In this document: piece after piece, positions 1 through 9,297 of the stretch
How the letters are laid out: each line of letters opens with the position of its first letter
Numbering within the stretch: position 1 is the first letter of the stretch
Source: Archegozetes longisetosus
Taxonomy: Eukaryota > Arthropoda > Arachnida > Sarcoptiformes > Trhypochthoniidae
Assembly (NCBI GenBank): GCA_018873245.2
Contig: JAEMBT020000005.1
Coordinates: 4,636,001 to 4,700,000, forward strand
Direction of reading: 5' to 3'
DNA length: 64,000 bases
Notes under the pieces: model-generated
Databases searched by the model: none
Told to the model about the DNA's origin: nothing
What the model saw: the letters and a program-made list of their open reading frames with translations, nothing else
Translations under genes and position numbers: made by a program

Positions 1-86
1 CATGTACATTGTGTGTGACCCCCGAAAGCACTGTTTCATCATTAGTAAACAAACGTTTATTTGTTTTCAATTAAAATTTTGACTCA

Positions 87-143
87 ATGCCGAGACGTTT
101 GGCAGAAGTTACCGGTGCTGAAGGTGGTCACACTCGCTATTAA
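87..143 (+). pseudogene. Tc1-like transposase C-terminal remnant
   Basis: An 18-codon frame ending in TAA reads MPRRLAEVTGAEGGHTRY, preceded in frame by FDS. This resembles the typical last residues of Tc1/mariner (IS630-type) transposases, which end in a block like SMPRRxxxVxxxxGGxTxY. Only the extreme C-terminus lies in the window and no catalytic region is visible, so it is a fragment or the end of an element starting left of the window. The second Tc1 fragment near 2.8 kb ends with a similar block (EAGGHTSN). Confidence 0.6.
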
Positions 144-719
144 TCTTAGCATTCTAGTCATTATTATAATACACATTTATTAATTTATTACTAAAACAGC
201 AATTTCAATGTAATTTTTGGGTTTTTCGAAAATAACTTTTTTGTTTCTTCAAATAAATTTATGAAATTTTAATATGACAATTCCGGGGAGTTTTTGTACA
301 TTTAAAAAACCGCACCAAAATAGGATCACCAGGCTCAGAGATATAATCGTTCAAAGACTCCTAATTGTACTTGCGGTTATCTGTAGCTTTGCTAAATCAT
401 TTTTATAAAGAGGCTATGAAGTATCTTTCTAATCAATCTTGATTCCAAGTCTCTTTTCGGTACAATTTATAGATATAAAAAATAACTTAAATAAGAAACA
501 TTTATCAATTAATAATATTCATGATGTAATACAAAACAACTAAGTAGGAAGAAATAGAATGTAATTTGTGATTCAATTAAATATTACAATGTGAAGTAGC
601 ACCTAAAAATTCAAAAGTAGTAGATCTGCTATTTGAATAAGGACTAGTCTCTCAATTCTCTAATTAATTATAGCTCTAAATAAGAAAATATAAACAGGTA
701 TTAGAATCATTAGTAAACA

Positions 720-835
720 AAATGTTTTTCGCTGAAGTGGCTTTCGCTTAAGTATAATTTCGCTTAAGAAGCTTTCGCTCAACCGGCTTTGGCGCAAGTG
801 GATTTGACCTAAATGGGTTTCGCTCAAGTGATAAG
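720..835. repeat. Degenerate short tandem repeat (CGCT-CAAGTGG type)
   Basis: About seven imperfect units of roughly 15-16 bp with the consensus GCTTTCGCTCAAGTGG follow one another. They vary between TTCGCTTAAG, TTCGCTCAAC, TTGGCGCAAG and TTCGCTCAAG. No coding potential is apparent. It is probably an old minisatellite or the internal part of a decayed element. Confidence 0.6.
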
Positions 836-949
836 TCACGGATTAAAATATCAAAATGTAAAAAGTTTGGGGATACTTTAGAATAACACCTTCTACATAT
901 CGCCACCAAACTTTACATACATATACTAAAGCAGTAGTGTATATATGGG

Positions 950-1640
950 GGCCCTGGGACACTACGAATTCGTACTTTCCATACTCCTCTAAAATTCATA
1001 AAATAGCCTATTTTTATCAAATAAATAGTTAATAAAAGCCTAAACAATTTTAAAATGTATAAGATCCTGGGACAGTACGATTCGTACTTTTCTTACCCCT
1101 CTAAAACCATTAATAAAAGCATCAAAAATTGAAGTTTTCATATCGTTTAATATGGAATTTAAGCTAAAAACCTCAGAAAATCGCCTAAAACTATCATAAT
1201 TTACCATTAATATTCTAGGACAGTACGAGCTAGTACTTTTCGTACCCTCAAAAATTCATGAAAAATAGTAGGATTTCCATGAAAAAACTCACGAAAATAG
1301 CTAATATAAACCAACATAGTCAATGGAAAATACAGGGACACCACGAAAGTACGAGTACGTATTTTTCTAAAAGTAACAAAAAACCCTATTTTCCATAAAA
1401 TAAAATGAAAAAACTCACAAAAAATAGTTAAAAACCAACAAAATCAATGTAAAAATGCTGGGACAGTACGAGCTCGTACTTTCCGTACCCACTAAAGTTA
1501 ATGAAAAATAGCAGGATTTCCATGAAATAAAACGAGAAAACATACAAAAAATAACGAATTATTACCTAAAAATGAATGTAAAATACTGAAACAGTACGAT
1601 TCATACCACATTCTTACCCTCTAAAATATCTTATGATGTG
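950..1640. repeat. Satellite-like tandem array with palindromic core
   Basis: Six diverged units start near 956, 1069, 1215, 1335, 1459 and 1587, with spacings of 113-147 bp. Each begins with GGGACAGTACGA followed by a GTAC-rich core and TTCGTACCC. Most then run into AT-rich text with AAAATTCATGAAAAATAG. The fifth unit holds a perfect 16 bp palindrome at 1465-1480 (AGTACGAGCTCGTACT), and other units carry decayed versions. No protein is encoded. Confidence 0.75.
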
Positions 1641-2566
1641 TGATACTCTATACAGCAAAATTTCAAGAAAATCCAATGACCAGAAGTATGACTAAAAAAT
1701 TCACAAAAACAAAATTCCTATATCTGTAATGATAAAAATTCACACCTTTGAAAATTCTTATCTCGGGAACGGTAACCGATTAAGAGTTAGTTTCTTTTTA
1801 GTTCAATTGTCTTCAAATGTCCTTCATTTAGATACCCATATCATAGTGGTCAGTATAACTTTTGATAAGGACAATATAGAACTTTCATTCAGGTTTTGTT
1901 GAAATCAGAATGAAAAATGCTTTCCAAAGATATATAAACCTATGGACAAAACCATCTTTAGTTGATTAAAGCTGAATAACTTTTGACTGGATGATTCGAA
2001 TTTCAAACCGATTTCAGTTTTGAGTAGCTGAATAATCATCATTTTTAAATCTAGAATACTTTTTCAAAAGTCACCAGGATCATTGAGCTAGAAGGTTTTA
2101 AAATTTTGCTTAATTTTTCATATATTTCATTGTTTTTCAGGAGGTATTGCTTTAAAAAAAATAAATAAAAATAACTAGATCAAATTAAGCAAAAATGAAT
2201 TTATTCAAAACAATCAAGATGAAACAAATCTTTAAGATAATTTTTCAATAAATAAGGAAACGCATTATTGGAGATAACTATCTTTAGTCAGTTAAACACA
2301 AATAACTTTTAAATGGCTAATTCAAATTTTAAACTGATTTCAGCTCTGAGTAGCTAGATAATCAGCATTTTTAAAAATTTTAAAAATTTTTGAAAAATAT
2401 AAAGGTAAAATGAGAAATATTTTGAAAGTTAAAAATTAATTTTCTAAATAACTGAAAAACCGAATGGACATTGGATAACTGATAACACTTGAGATGTTCA
2501 AAGCTTTGTTCTTCCACATACAAGGCGATTTAATTCACATGTGAAAATGTTATTTTCTGAACAACT

Positions 2567-2809
2567 TTTTGCTCTAGCTTATCACCAGATCTTAATCCTA
2601 ATGAAAATGTTGGTTCTATGATAAAGGTACTGATCAAAAGGGAGCGCCCGGCCATCAATTCAAAAGAGGAACTGGTGGCAGCCCTTCAAAATGCTCATCA
2701 AACAATGTGTGGTGCCTCCTGGAGACAATATTTCATTAATTTATTAAATTTAACGCCCAATCGATTGCAGGAAGTGCTGGAGGAGGCCGGCGGTCACACC
2801 AGCAATTGA
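2567..2809 (+). pseudogene. Tc1-like transposase, C-terminal fragment
   Basis: An open stretch reads SPDLNPNENV starting at 2582, followed by about 65 residues ending EAGGHTSN and a stop. SPDLNPxEN is the block carrying the third catalytic Asp (DD34-37D/E chemistry) of Tc1/mariner transposases, and the C-terminal residues also match that family. The DNA-binding half and the first two catalytic residues are absent from all frames upstream. The usual Trp after ENV is Gly. This is a relic inside the long inverted repeats of the element at 1.9-4.0 kb. Confidence 0.7.
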
Positions 2810-3154
2810 TTCTTACTTGAGCTTAACTTTTATAAATATTTCCATATTTATTGAAAATTTTCTTGAAAATGTGTTTTATGTTCATTACTTTGAATACATT
2901 TATTTATACTTTATTGATCCATTTATTGTTATTGATTTTTTAAAGCAATATCTCTTGAAATTTGTTTAAATATAAGGAAAATTAAGTTTAAATTTTAAAA
3001 TACTCTAGCTCAATGATCCTAGTGACTTTTGAAAAAATATTCTGGATTTAAAAACGCTGATTATTCAGTTCCTCAAAACTGAAATCGGTTTTGAAATTCG
3101 AATCATCCAGTCAAAAGTTATTCGACTTTAACCAACTAAAGATAGTTTTGTCGG

Positions 3155-3950
3155 TAATGGGTGCCTTTTCCGGGTACATACTTTTGATGATCGATATATC
3201 ACGTGCCATATTTTATCCATAATTTAGATGAGAATTTTGATTTTTTATATATCCAGGCACCCACCTGACCACTCCAGACACCCCACTCCATTCATCATTC
3301 TTTCAAAGTACCGATTAGCGATTCGTTTAACCTAATCACCACGAATCCAATTTAACCTAAGCTGAAGGTAGCGTCAGATCGCTTCACTCGGAACGCTTCG
3401 CGACCTAACGCAATTTTCACTTAGGTTAAATCACGCACGTGGATACTTAATTATTTTATAGAGAAATTTGAATATGCAAGTTGGACTAAGATCCCAAGAC
3501 CTAGCCCTAGAACAACCATATTTGATATGTGAACTTCACTCGATCCTCCGGTCATATTGACACCCAATACATAATCCTAGGTCCGACCACTAGGGACCTA
3601 GGCCCAACTTTTTTTAGCTGGACCCTAGGGTCCCAAGTGGGGTATCGATGAACTCGTCTCATCGAGCTGAGTCCAACGATATATATATTGAGGGGGTCGG
3701 TCACTGGAAGTACCCTGTCCCTGAATTGTATTATATAACCGCATGTAATATATCATTCGACTCATTACATCCAGTACTAATAGGATCGATAATCAAATGT
3801 GGGTGCCTGAGGTAGATAATAATTATTAAAAGATCAAATTTTCACGTAATTTGTGGATAAATATGGCATGTGCTATATTGTTGGACTTGACACACCGAGT
3901 ACTATTAGGATCAGTCGCCAAAAGTGTGTGCCCGGAAAAGAACCATCTAC
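3155..3950. mobile_element. Non-autonomous element nested in the Tc1 relic
   Basis: The left end reads GGGTGCCTTTTCCGGGTACA and the right end, reverse-complemented, reads GGTTCTTTTCCGGGCACACA. Both continue into (C)ACTTTTG and GATCG-like sequence, giving imperfect terminal inverted repeats of about 30 bp. The inside has no open frame of note. It contains a segment of GATCGATAATC and CCTAGGxCC motifs and one stretch (3340-3430) rich in TTAACCTAA. It interrupts the right arm of the surrounding Tc1 element. The exact ends and target duplication are uncertain. Confidence 0.5.
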
Positions 3951-4219
3951 CGTTCTGTCCATGGGTGTATATTGTTATACTTTTCTTAAATTTGATGGTC
4001 CTTTTTAAATAAAAATCATTATGAATTCAAGTCACGTACACATCTTAAATCTTTCTATTCCACGGTTATAATTATGAAAATATGTGACAATATATAAAAA
4101 TTACAACTTTCAAAAAAATATTTTTTTATTAACTTTAATATTTAAGCGATTTAGTTACATGTGATTGTCATAAAAGCATTAAACAATTTATTTCTGTTGA
4201 CAGCATCATATATAGATAG

Positions 4220-4852
4220 TCACCGTTGATTGTTTTCCTGATTCATGAGATCTTTGATAATTCGCTTTATTTTAAATTTAGTGACTGGATACTTCATGTG
4301 CTGATAATACATATTCACCTCCTTTTGTCTCTTAAAGAAAAATAAAAAACGTCTTCCTTTTATCGTAGTACTGACTTTAATATGACACGGTACAACTTCC
4401 AGATTATCACCCGATTTGAATATTTTCAGTACCACAAATGTGGAGTCTTCAGATTTTTCTTCAACTTCACGATACACCAATTCTTGAAAATTATTTACAG
4501 CAAATAACTTCAATGCATCACCCTTTAACCCAGCAGTAAGCTCAACGATTTTCTTAAGGGGTTGTGAATCGTGTGGAAGTAAATCCTTTAAATTCTTAAT
4601 AACTGTTTGCTCATCCCAATCACCTATTGTGACATTTTTTTGAAACGGCTCACAGTAACCAAATTCACGCTGAAGGGCTTTACAATAATTTTCGTAGGAT
4701 TCTTCCGTATTCTTGCTCAACTCAGTAATACCTACAAAGCTAGTAACATACCCAACGATGGAGCTTAATTTCTCATCAAAAAGTATATCATTTTCACTAC
4801 AATTCATATAAGTTACAGTCTGTTGAGCGATATTTTCCCTTACAGTGTTCAT
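4220..4852 (-). CDS. Orphan protein, paralogue of the 5247-6101 gene
   Basis: A single uninterrupted frame of 210 codons, intronless, starting at the first ATG. I do not recognise the family. It has clear similarity to the next gene (5247-6101) in two blocks. One is around residues 26-72 (KLSSIVGYV; EESYENYCKAL; FGYCEPFQ), the other around residues 140-205 (KSGDNLEVVPCHI; YYQHMKYPVTKFKI). No signal peptide or membrane segment is evident, and the middle is rich in charged residues. Because two paralogous frames of this length are preserved in AT-rich DNA with conserved positions, I judge both to be genuine genes of a lineage-restricted family. The molecular function is unknown. Confidence 0.6.
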   Translation of the reverse strand: MNTVRENIAQQTVTYMNCSENDILFDEKLSSIVGYVTSFVGITELSKNTEESYENYCKALQREFGYCEPFQKNVTIGDWDEQTVIKNLKDLLPHDSQPLKKIVELTAGLKGDALKLFAVNNFQELVYREVEEKSEDSTFVVLKIFKSGDNLEVVPCHIKVSTTIKGRRFLFFFKRQKEVNMYYQHMKYPVTKFKIKRIIKDLMNQENNQR

Positions 4853-5034
4853 TTCTAGGTACCATTAAATAGTTTTTCTCATGAAAATTTACAGTATATT
4901 AAGATAGTGGAATGATGTGCAATCAGACCGGAGGAATATCTATATTCTTTAATGATTGCATAACAACCAATATATGTCTTACGAATAATCTAATTTATGG
5001 TCTTACATGCTTATCATTTATTTTTATCTTTATT

Positions 5035-5172
5035 AAAGCCTTGATATTTATATTTTATCAGGGTACATTATAATAAGAAATATCTTATATTACTCTGAAG
5101 TTTAAAGCCTTGACATTTATATTTTATCAAGGTACATTATAATAAGAAATATCTTATATTACTCTGAAGTTT
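5035..5172. repeat. 69 bp direct tandem duplication
   Basis: Two copies (5035-5103 and 5104-5172) are identical except for two or three bases. They read AAAGCCTTGAYATTTATATT at the start and TACTCTGAAGTTT at the end. They lie between the two orphan paralogues, 3' of the upstream gene (5247-6101) and about 180 bp 5' of the downstream gene's start. They could be promoter material of the 4220-4852 gene. Confidence 0.85.
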
Positions 5173-5246
5173 TAAGATACAAAATTTAAAAATTTTATAA
5201 AATCGAAAATCACTTCATGTTTGATTCTGACTTTAAATTTGTTGAT

Positions 5247-6101
5247 TTACTCGCAATCATTAGAAATTGATCCAAAACTTTGAATCGGCACCTGTCTCAG
5301 CGGTGTATTAACATCAGGGGTGTCGAGCTTCGCGCAAATTTTTATAATATCAAACTTATTGAGGATATACTTCTGTTGCAGGTACTGCATGCAACACTGC
5401 TGCTCCAATCGCGCCAAAAAATATCGTTCTACTCTAATCCATTTCTCTCTAACTCCCATATAACACGGCGTAAATTCGAGACTATCTCCTGATTGTGATA
5501 TCATCAAAGCTACAAAGTCAGTGATAATGGATTCCTTAGTGTAAAACAGTGACGGTCTTAGTATACCATCACGCAAATTGGTATCTGCTTCTGCAATTGA
5601 GTTTTCAACTAACTGACTAAATTCTACGGCATTTGACCCTAACCACTTTCTCATCTGTTCTGCAATGATAATAGTTTGTGTGGATTGCATATTGGCGGAC
5701 TCTTGGTATGGCTCAAAGAATCCCAAGTTATCATTAAGAGCACTACAATATTTCCTATAAGTTTCTTCAGCGTTGCTGCCAGACTTTGATATACTCATTT
5801 CGTTAAGTGCGTACCTCACAATAGAGTCTAATTTTTTACCATTTATTTCCGATTCAGGGTTCAATCCAACATATACCATATCATGTATTTGACCGTCATG
5901 TGTATCACACGTTTGTGAATTTTTAGCCAGTCTAGGACTTTCTAGAGTTGGGAGGGGAGATTTACCCGAGAACAAATTGCTACATCTCTCTAAAAAATAA
6001 CGATATTTTATTATAAAGAAAGTTATTAAGTTTGAATATTTACCAAAAAATGCCTGAATGTATTCTATGCATCTCCAAAATGTAGAACTAATAAATTCCA
6101 T
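5247..6101 (-). CDS. Orphan protein, longer paralogue of the 4220-4852 gene
   Basis: An uninterrupted frame of 284 codons on the minus strand. Residues about 85-135 (KKLDSIVRYAL; EETYRKYCSAL; LGFFEPYQ) and about 195-260 (QSGDSLEFTPCYM; MQYLQQKYILNKFDIIKI) align with the 210-residue neighbour. The first about 80 residues have no counterpart there and include an aromatic/hydrophobic stretch near residues 22-38 (LITFFIIKYRYF), possibly a membrane or interface segment. The family is not recognised. Shared features are two conserved Cys positions, a (Y/T)xxYCxAL motif and a SGDxLExxPC motif. Both genes are on the same strand 394 bp apart, consistent with tandem duplication. Confidence 0.6.
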   Translation of the reverse strand: MEFISSTFWRCIEYIQAFFGKYSNLITFFIIKYRYFLERCSNLFSGKSPLPTLESPRLAKNSQTCDTHDGQIHDMVYVGLNPESEINGKKLDSIVRYALNEMSISKSGSNAEETYRKYCSALNDNLGFFEPYQESANMQSTQTIIIAEQMRKWLGSNAVEFSQLVENSIAEADTNLRDGILRPSLFYTKESIITDFVALMISQSGDSLEFTPCYMGVREKWIRVERYFLARLEQQCCMQYLQQKYILNKFDIIKICAKLDTPDVNTPLRQVPIQSFGSISNDCE

Positions 6102-6619
6102 GTTATTTTAATTTAAAACAACGTAACGAATACAGCTCCTTAGTGGTACATAGACTAAACAAAGTACGTCAAAAATCGATAAGACAGTGCCTGAGAAGTG
6201 AAACCTAAACTATAATCTTAAGAATCTTAATGACATAGTATCCAATAGATAAGAGACGCACTAAGAACTAAGCACTCTAAACAGTCTTTAATTTCAGTAA
6301 TAACACTTTAAAATTTTATTGTTTTGACAATAAAAATAAGTTTTTAAGATCAAACAAGTCAGGGGCTTCAAACTTTTTTTTGGTTTATTTACTTACAATA
6401 TTGATATCCGCATTTATTAAATGTAAATTCTCTTGTTTCAATCACATAACGTCAGATTAGATCAGTTATTAACTAATATAGTTCAAAGTCAGTCAGATTC
6501 AGTTCATTATCTCGATCAGATTTGATCACTTCTGAATGTATTTTAGGTCAGGTTTAAATAGTATTAAATGCAAGGTCAGTTGAATAGTATAAAATATACG
6601 AGTACAATAGCACCAAATG

Positions 6620-6832
6620 ATATAAGGAAAAATATGTTTACGAAAAAGGTTTTAGTGTTTATTCAAGCGAAGAAGAGTATCCCGAATTAACAAAACCACA
6701 GCTTTGTAAGATGATAGGGATATCAGACCCAAGTCTTAAGCGTATTGTGAGATCAAATACAGTTTTCAAAGATTTGATCTCACAATGGCCTATATTTAGG
6801 AAAATAAATAGGACACAAAGAGTTCTGAGAAG
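6620..6832 (+). pseudogene. Possible coding remnant with helix-turn-helix-like stretch
   Basis: An open plus-strand stretch without an initial ATG runs from after a TGA near 6620 to a TAA at about 6832. It includes YPELTKPQLCKMIGISDPSL and KRIVRSNTVFKDLISQWPIF. Its composition is protein-like, with helical character resembling an HTH. It also contains a perfect 14 bp inverted repeat. It could be an exon or a fragment of a transposon protein; no family was recognised and no splice sites convincingly extend it. Confidence 0.25.
6745..6785. repeat. Perfect 14 bp inverted repeat (hairpin)
   Basis: TTGTGAGATCAAAT at 6745-6758 is matched by ATTTGATCTCACAA at 6772-6785, with a 13 nt loop. Both arms lie inside the open stretch at 6620-6832. 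Confidence 0.85.
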
Positions 6833-6922
6833 ATAATCCATAATTGTGGGTCAGTCGCGATGATGACCCCAATAATGGATCAAAGTATCAAAAATAGGTC
6901 AATAGGGCAATTATCGAGTACG

Positions 6923-7170
6923 TGTTGGTCAGTTAGTGACCAACATTGATATTTATGGAAAATTCCCCTAACTTTTGTAAACAACTTTCTGTCCATATAT
7001 AAGGAGTGACAAAATAGTCACTCTTCACTTCCCGAACAATCGTGAAAGTTGTCTCTTAACATTGTTCTTTACTTATAACTTCTGATCTCTGTAAATTAAC
7101 TGTTTTTGTCTTAAATAAAATTACTAATACCCAAAAAGTAGTTTAGCTTATTTCATCGAATACCAGAAGA
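6923..7170 (+). mobile_element. LTR-like segment (solo or 5' LTR remnant)
   Basis: The segment starts TGTTGGTCA and that 9-mer is immediately mirrored (TGACCAACA, 6937-6945), like the TGTTGG start common in Ty1/copia LTRs. It contains a TATA box (CATATATAAGG near 6994), a short GTGAC/GTCAC repeat just after it, and AATAAA motifs near 7115 and 7175. It is followed by TTTGGTATCAAAG (about 7183-7195), reminiscent of a tRNA primer-binding site. No second copy and no gag/pol were found, so the element is truncated or the call is wrong. Confidence 0.3.
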
Positions 7171-7200
7171 CTTCTAAATAAAATTTGGTATCAAAGTATT

Positions 7201-7449
7201 ATGAAGGATCTTAATATGAAGAGTTTCTGTCGTCATGAAATGCCTGTAAATAGAAAAAAGACAGATATAACAGTCAATAAAAAGATTAATAAAGGTACTA
7301 AGAAATTACCTTTAAGGTGTGGAACAATAGCGAACACAAAAAAAGTGCATGGATTTGTATCCCCTACCCCTAATAACATCTATGGAATGGAAATGATACC
7401 AATTATAAACTATGATAATATGTTAAGTGATTTGTTAGTTAGTGTTTAA
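7201..7449 (+). CDS. Small uncharacterised ORF after the LTR-like segment
   Basis: An 82-codon frame begins with ATG six bases after the primer-binding-like TTTGGTATCAAAG. It is basic (many Lys/Arg in the first 45 residues) and has no recognisable domain. The position would suit the first ORF of a retroelement, but it may equally be a chance frame in AT-rich DNA. Downstream to about 8.04 kb I see nothing convincing. Confidence 0.2.
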   Translation: MKDLNMKSFCRHEMPVNRKKTDITVNKKINKGTKKLPLRCGTIANTKKVHGFVSPTPNNIYGMEMIPIINYDNMLSDLLVSV

Positions 7450-8164
7450 TTCTTCAGCCTTTTGGTGAGAAAATTTTAAGTTCCACTCATTTGTATAAGT
7501 TTAACTTTCCATAATAGAAAAAGTATATCAATGTTAAAACAAGTACAGATAAAATACCAAATAATATATAAACCTAAACCGGTTATTTTATTAATAACTT
7601 AATGTGACAATGTCATTGAAGGAGATATGTTATCCTTCCTATGTTCTAAATTCTAAGACATTCATTTTGTTATTCTTCAATTCAATTTCTTCATCCATTC
7701 TTTCGATAGTTTCAACTGCTGCCACACCAAGTTCCTTTAAAATTCTATTTTCCGTATATAATTGATCAGCGGCTTTAGCTTTAGATCCAACGGAGAGTTG
7801 ATTAAACTCAATGCAATCTTTTTTAATTTTTGATTGTATTTGTTTTGATTCTTATCCGTTATTTCTAATAATGACATTTTGAATAATTCTTCTTGATAAT
7901 AGATTATTAAAAAAATGATAGGCAGGGTTCGGCAATGTTCTTTTAAGTTTAACATAAGTATCGTAATTTTCTCTCAATACTTTCACTATTATTTCTCAAT
8001 TTTCTCTTAATTATATTCAATTAAGGGCAGCACTATAGTATTTGGCCTGGAAGTCATTATGGAGACATCTATATATAATGATAGCACATGAAGAGGAGAA
8101 TCCAACGAGCCATATCTCAAGTATAACCGATGACGGGTTCAAGAGTTATAATCAAAATAATTTT

Positions 8165-8725
8165 GAAAAATTGCATATATTTTCTCATTACAAACGTATG
8201 TTCCCCACCGTAGCACGTCTTTGCTTCCAAAACATTCACTTCCAACGTCTTTACTTCCAATACCTCTACGTCCAATGACTTTAAATACAGTTAGTTCCAA
8301 AATACTCAATGAAAACTTCAATGAGATATTCCGCATTATGTGCAAACCGGACAGGATTTAATAGAGTAAACTACAAATCATTTCAATTTAATAAGATTTA
8401 GTACGATTTAGTGCAATTTAATGAATTACACGTCTCACAAGGATTCAATGTTATTCATTAGAGTCCATCTCAATCAAGTAAAATTTAATAATACAGTTAT
8501 TTTCACATCAAACCTGTTCAATTCTGTTGATTTCAGTTTGAATTTATTTTAAAGTTTTCATTGAATATTTTGAAACTAACTATATTTAAAGTCGTTGGAC
8601 GTAAAGAGGTATTGGACGTAAAGACGCACTGGAAGTAAAGACGCATCAGAAGTAAAGACGTTGGAAGTAAATGTTTTGGAAGCAAAGACGTGGAACTGTT
8701 CCCCACTATATATCTCATTTATGCA
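8165..8725. mobile_element. Fold-back element with minisatellite arms
   Basis: The left arm, about 8165-8320, is the inverse of the right arm, about 8560-8720. Shared blocks are GTTCCCCAC, CGTCTTTGCTTCCAAAACAT, CAATACCTCT-ACGTCCAA, GACTTTAAATA and AGTTAGTTxCAAAATA. Both arms contain short repeats of the form ACGTCTTTACTTCCAA; the right arm has more copies. The roughly 240 bp spacer has GATTTAGTxCxATTTA repeats and no coding frame. This is the layout of fold-back or MITE-like elements. Confidence 0.7.
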
Positions 8726-9029
8726 TTACTGACTGATTCTTAAAAGACAAATATAAGTTTTAAGAGCTCACTTTCACTCGCCTCTCGATGGCGCAGTAGG
8801 CTAAGCCGTTAGGTTAGGTTGGATTGGGTTAATGTTAATTCTTTATTTTTCGTTGCAAAGCTACCGTTCTATTTATTATATATTATGCATTTTTAATGCA
8901 ATTTTTTGGATTTACATTGAGCATTATTCCTCAACCCGACATACGGTACACTTCAGATATACATCGTTGGACTTCTTTCGTCATGTACTATCGTTATATA
9001 TGGGTGTCGCCATAATCGCTTCCAGGCCA

Positions 9030-9270
9030 TGTACTATACTTTGATTTTTTTACTTGGATGTCGTCTTTCTGTCTAGAAGATTAAAGAGTAGATCTAAATA
9101 GTGTCAATTTTGAGGATTTTTATGGCAAAATTTTCGATTCATTCAGATCAGCAGTATAATAATTGAAGATTTTGCCATAAAAATTCTCAAAATTGACACT
9201 ACTTAGATCAACTCTTTAATCTTCTAGACAGAGAGACGACACTCAAGTCAAAAAAATTAAAGTATAGTGG
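9030..9270. mobile_element. MITE-like hairpin of about 240 bp
   Basis: Arms of about 105 bp (about 9034-9140 and 9165-9272) are nearly perfect inverse copies. Shared blocks are TATACTTTxATTTTTTT, CTAGAAGATTAAAGAGT, AGTGTCAATTTTGAG and TTTTATGGCAAAAT. The loop is about 25 bp. No coding content is present. Confidence 0.8.
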
Positions 9271-9297
9271 TGCCTAGTTAAGTTAGTATATATAGAT

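Larger units (their letters stand above)
1929..3975. mobile_element. Decayed Tc1/mariner-type element with long inverted repeats
   Basis: The segment at about 1929-2110 is repeated in inverted orientation at about 2990-3150, with near-identity over more than 150 bp (shared blocks TTTTGACTGGATGATTCGAA and GATCATTGAGCTAGA). A third, more diverged copy of the repeat lies at about 2285-2400 in direct orientation. Between the arms is a Tc1 transposase remnant at 2567-2809. The right terminus appears split by a second insertion at about 3155-3950. After that insertion the sequence resumes with TTCTGTCCATGGGTGTATAT, the inverse of the left end (ATATAAACCTATGGACAAAA). The outer boundaries are approximate. 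Confidence 0.6.

Noticed and set aside
950..1640. CRISPR-like array of regularly spaced repeats
   Set aside because: Units are diverged, spacing is irregular and the setting is a eukaryotic genome; it is a tandem satellite.
8784..8820. Possible tRNA or tRNA-derived SINE (TGGCGCAGTAGGCTAAGC resembles a box A)
   Set aside because: No matching box B (GGTTCRANTCC) follows at the right distance and no cloverleaf can be drawn.
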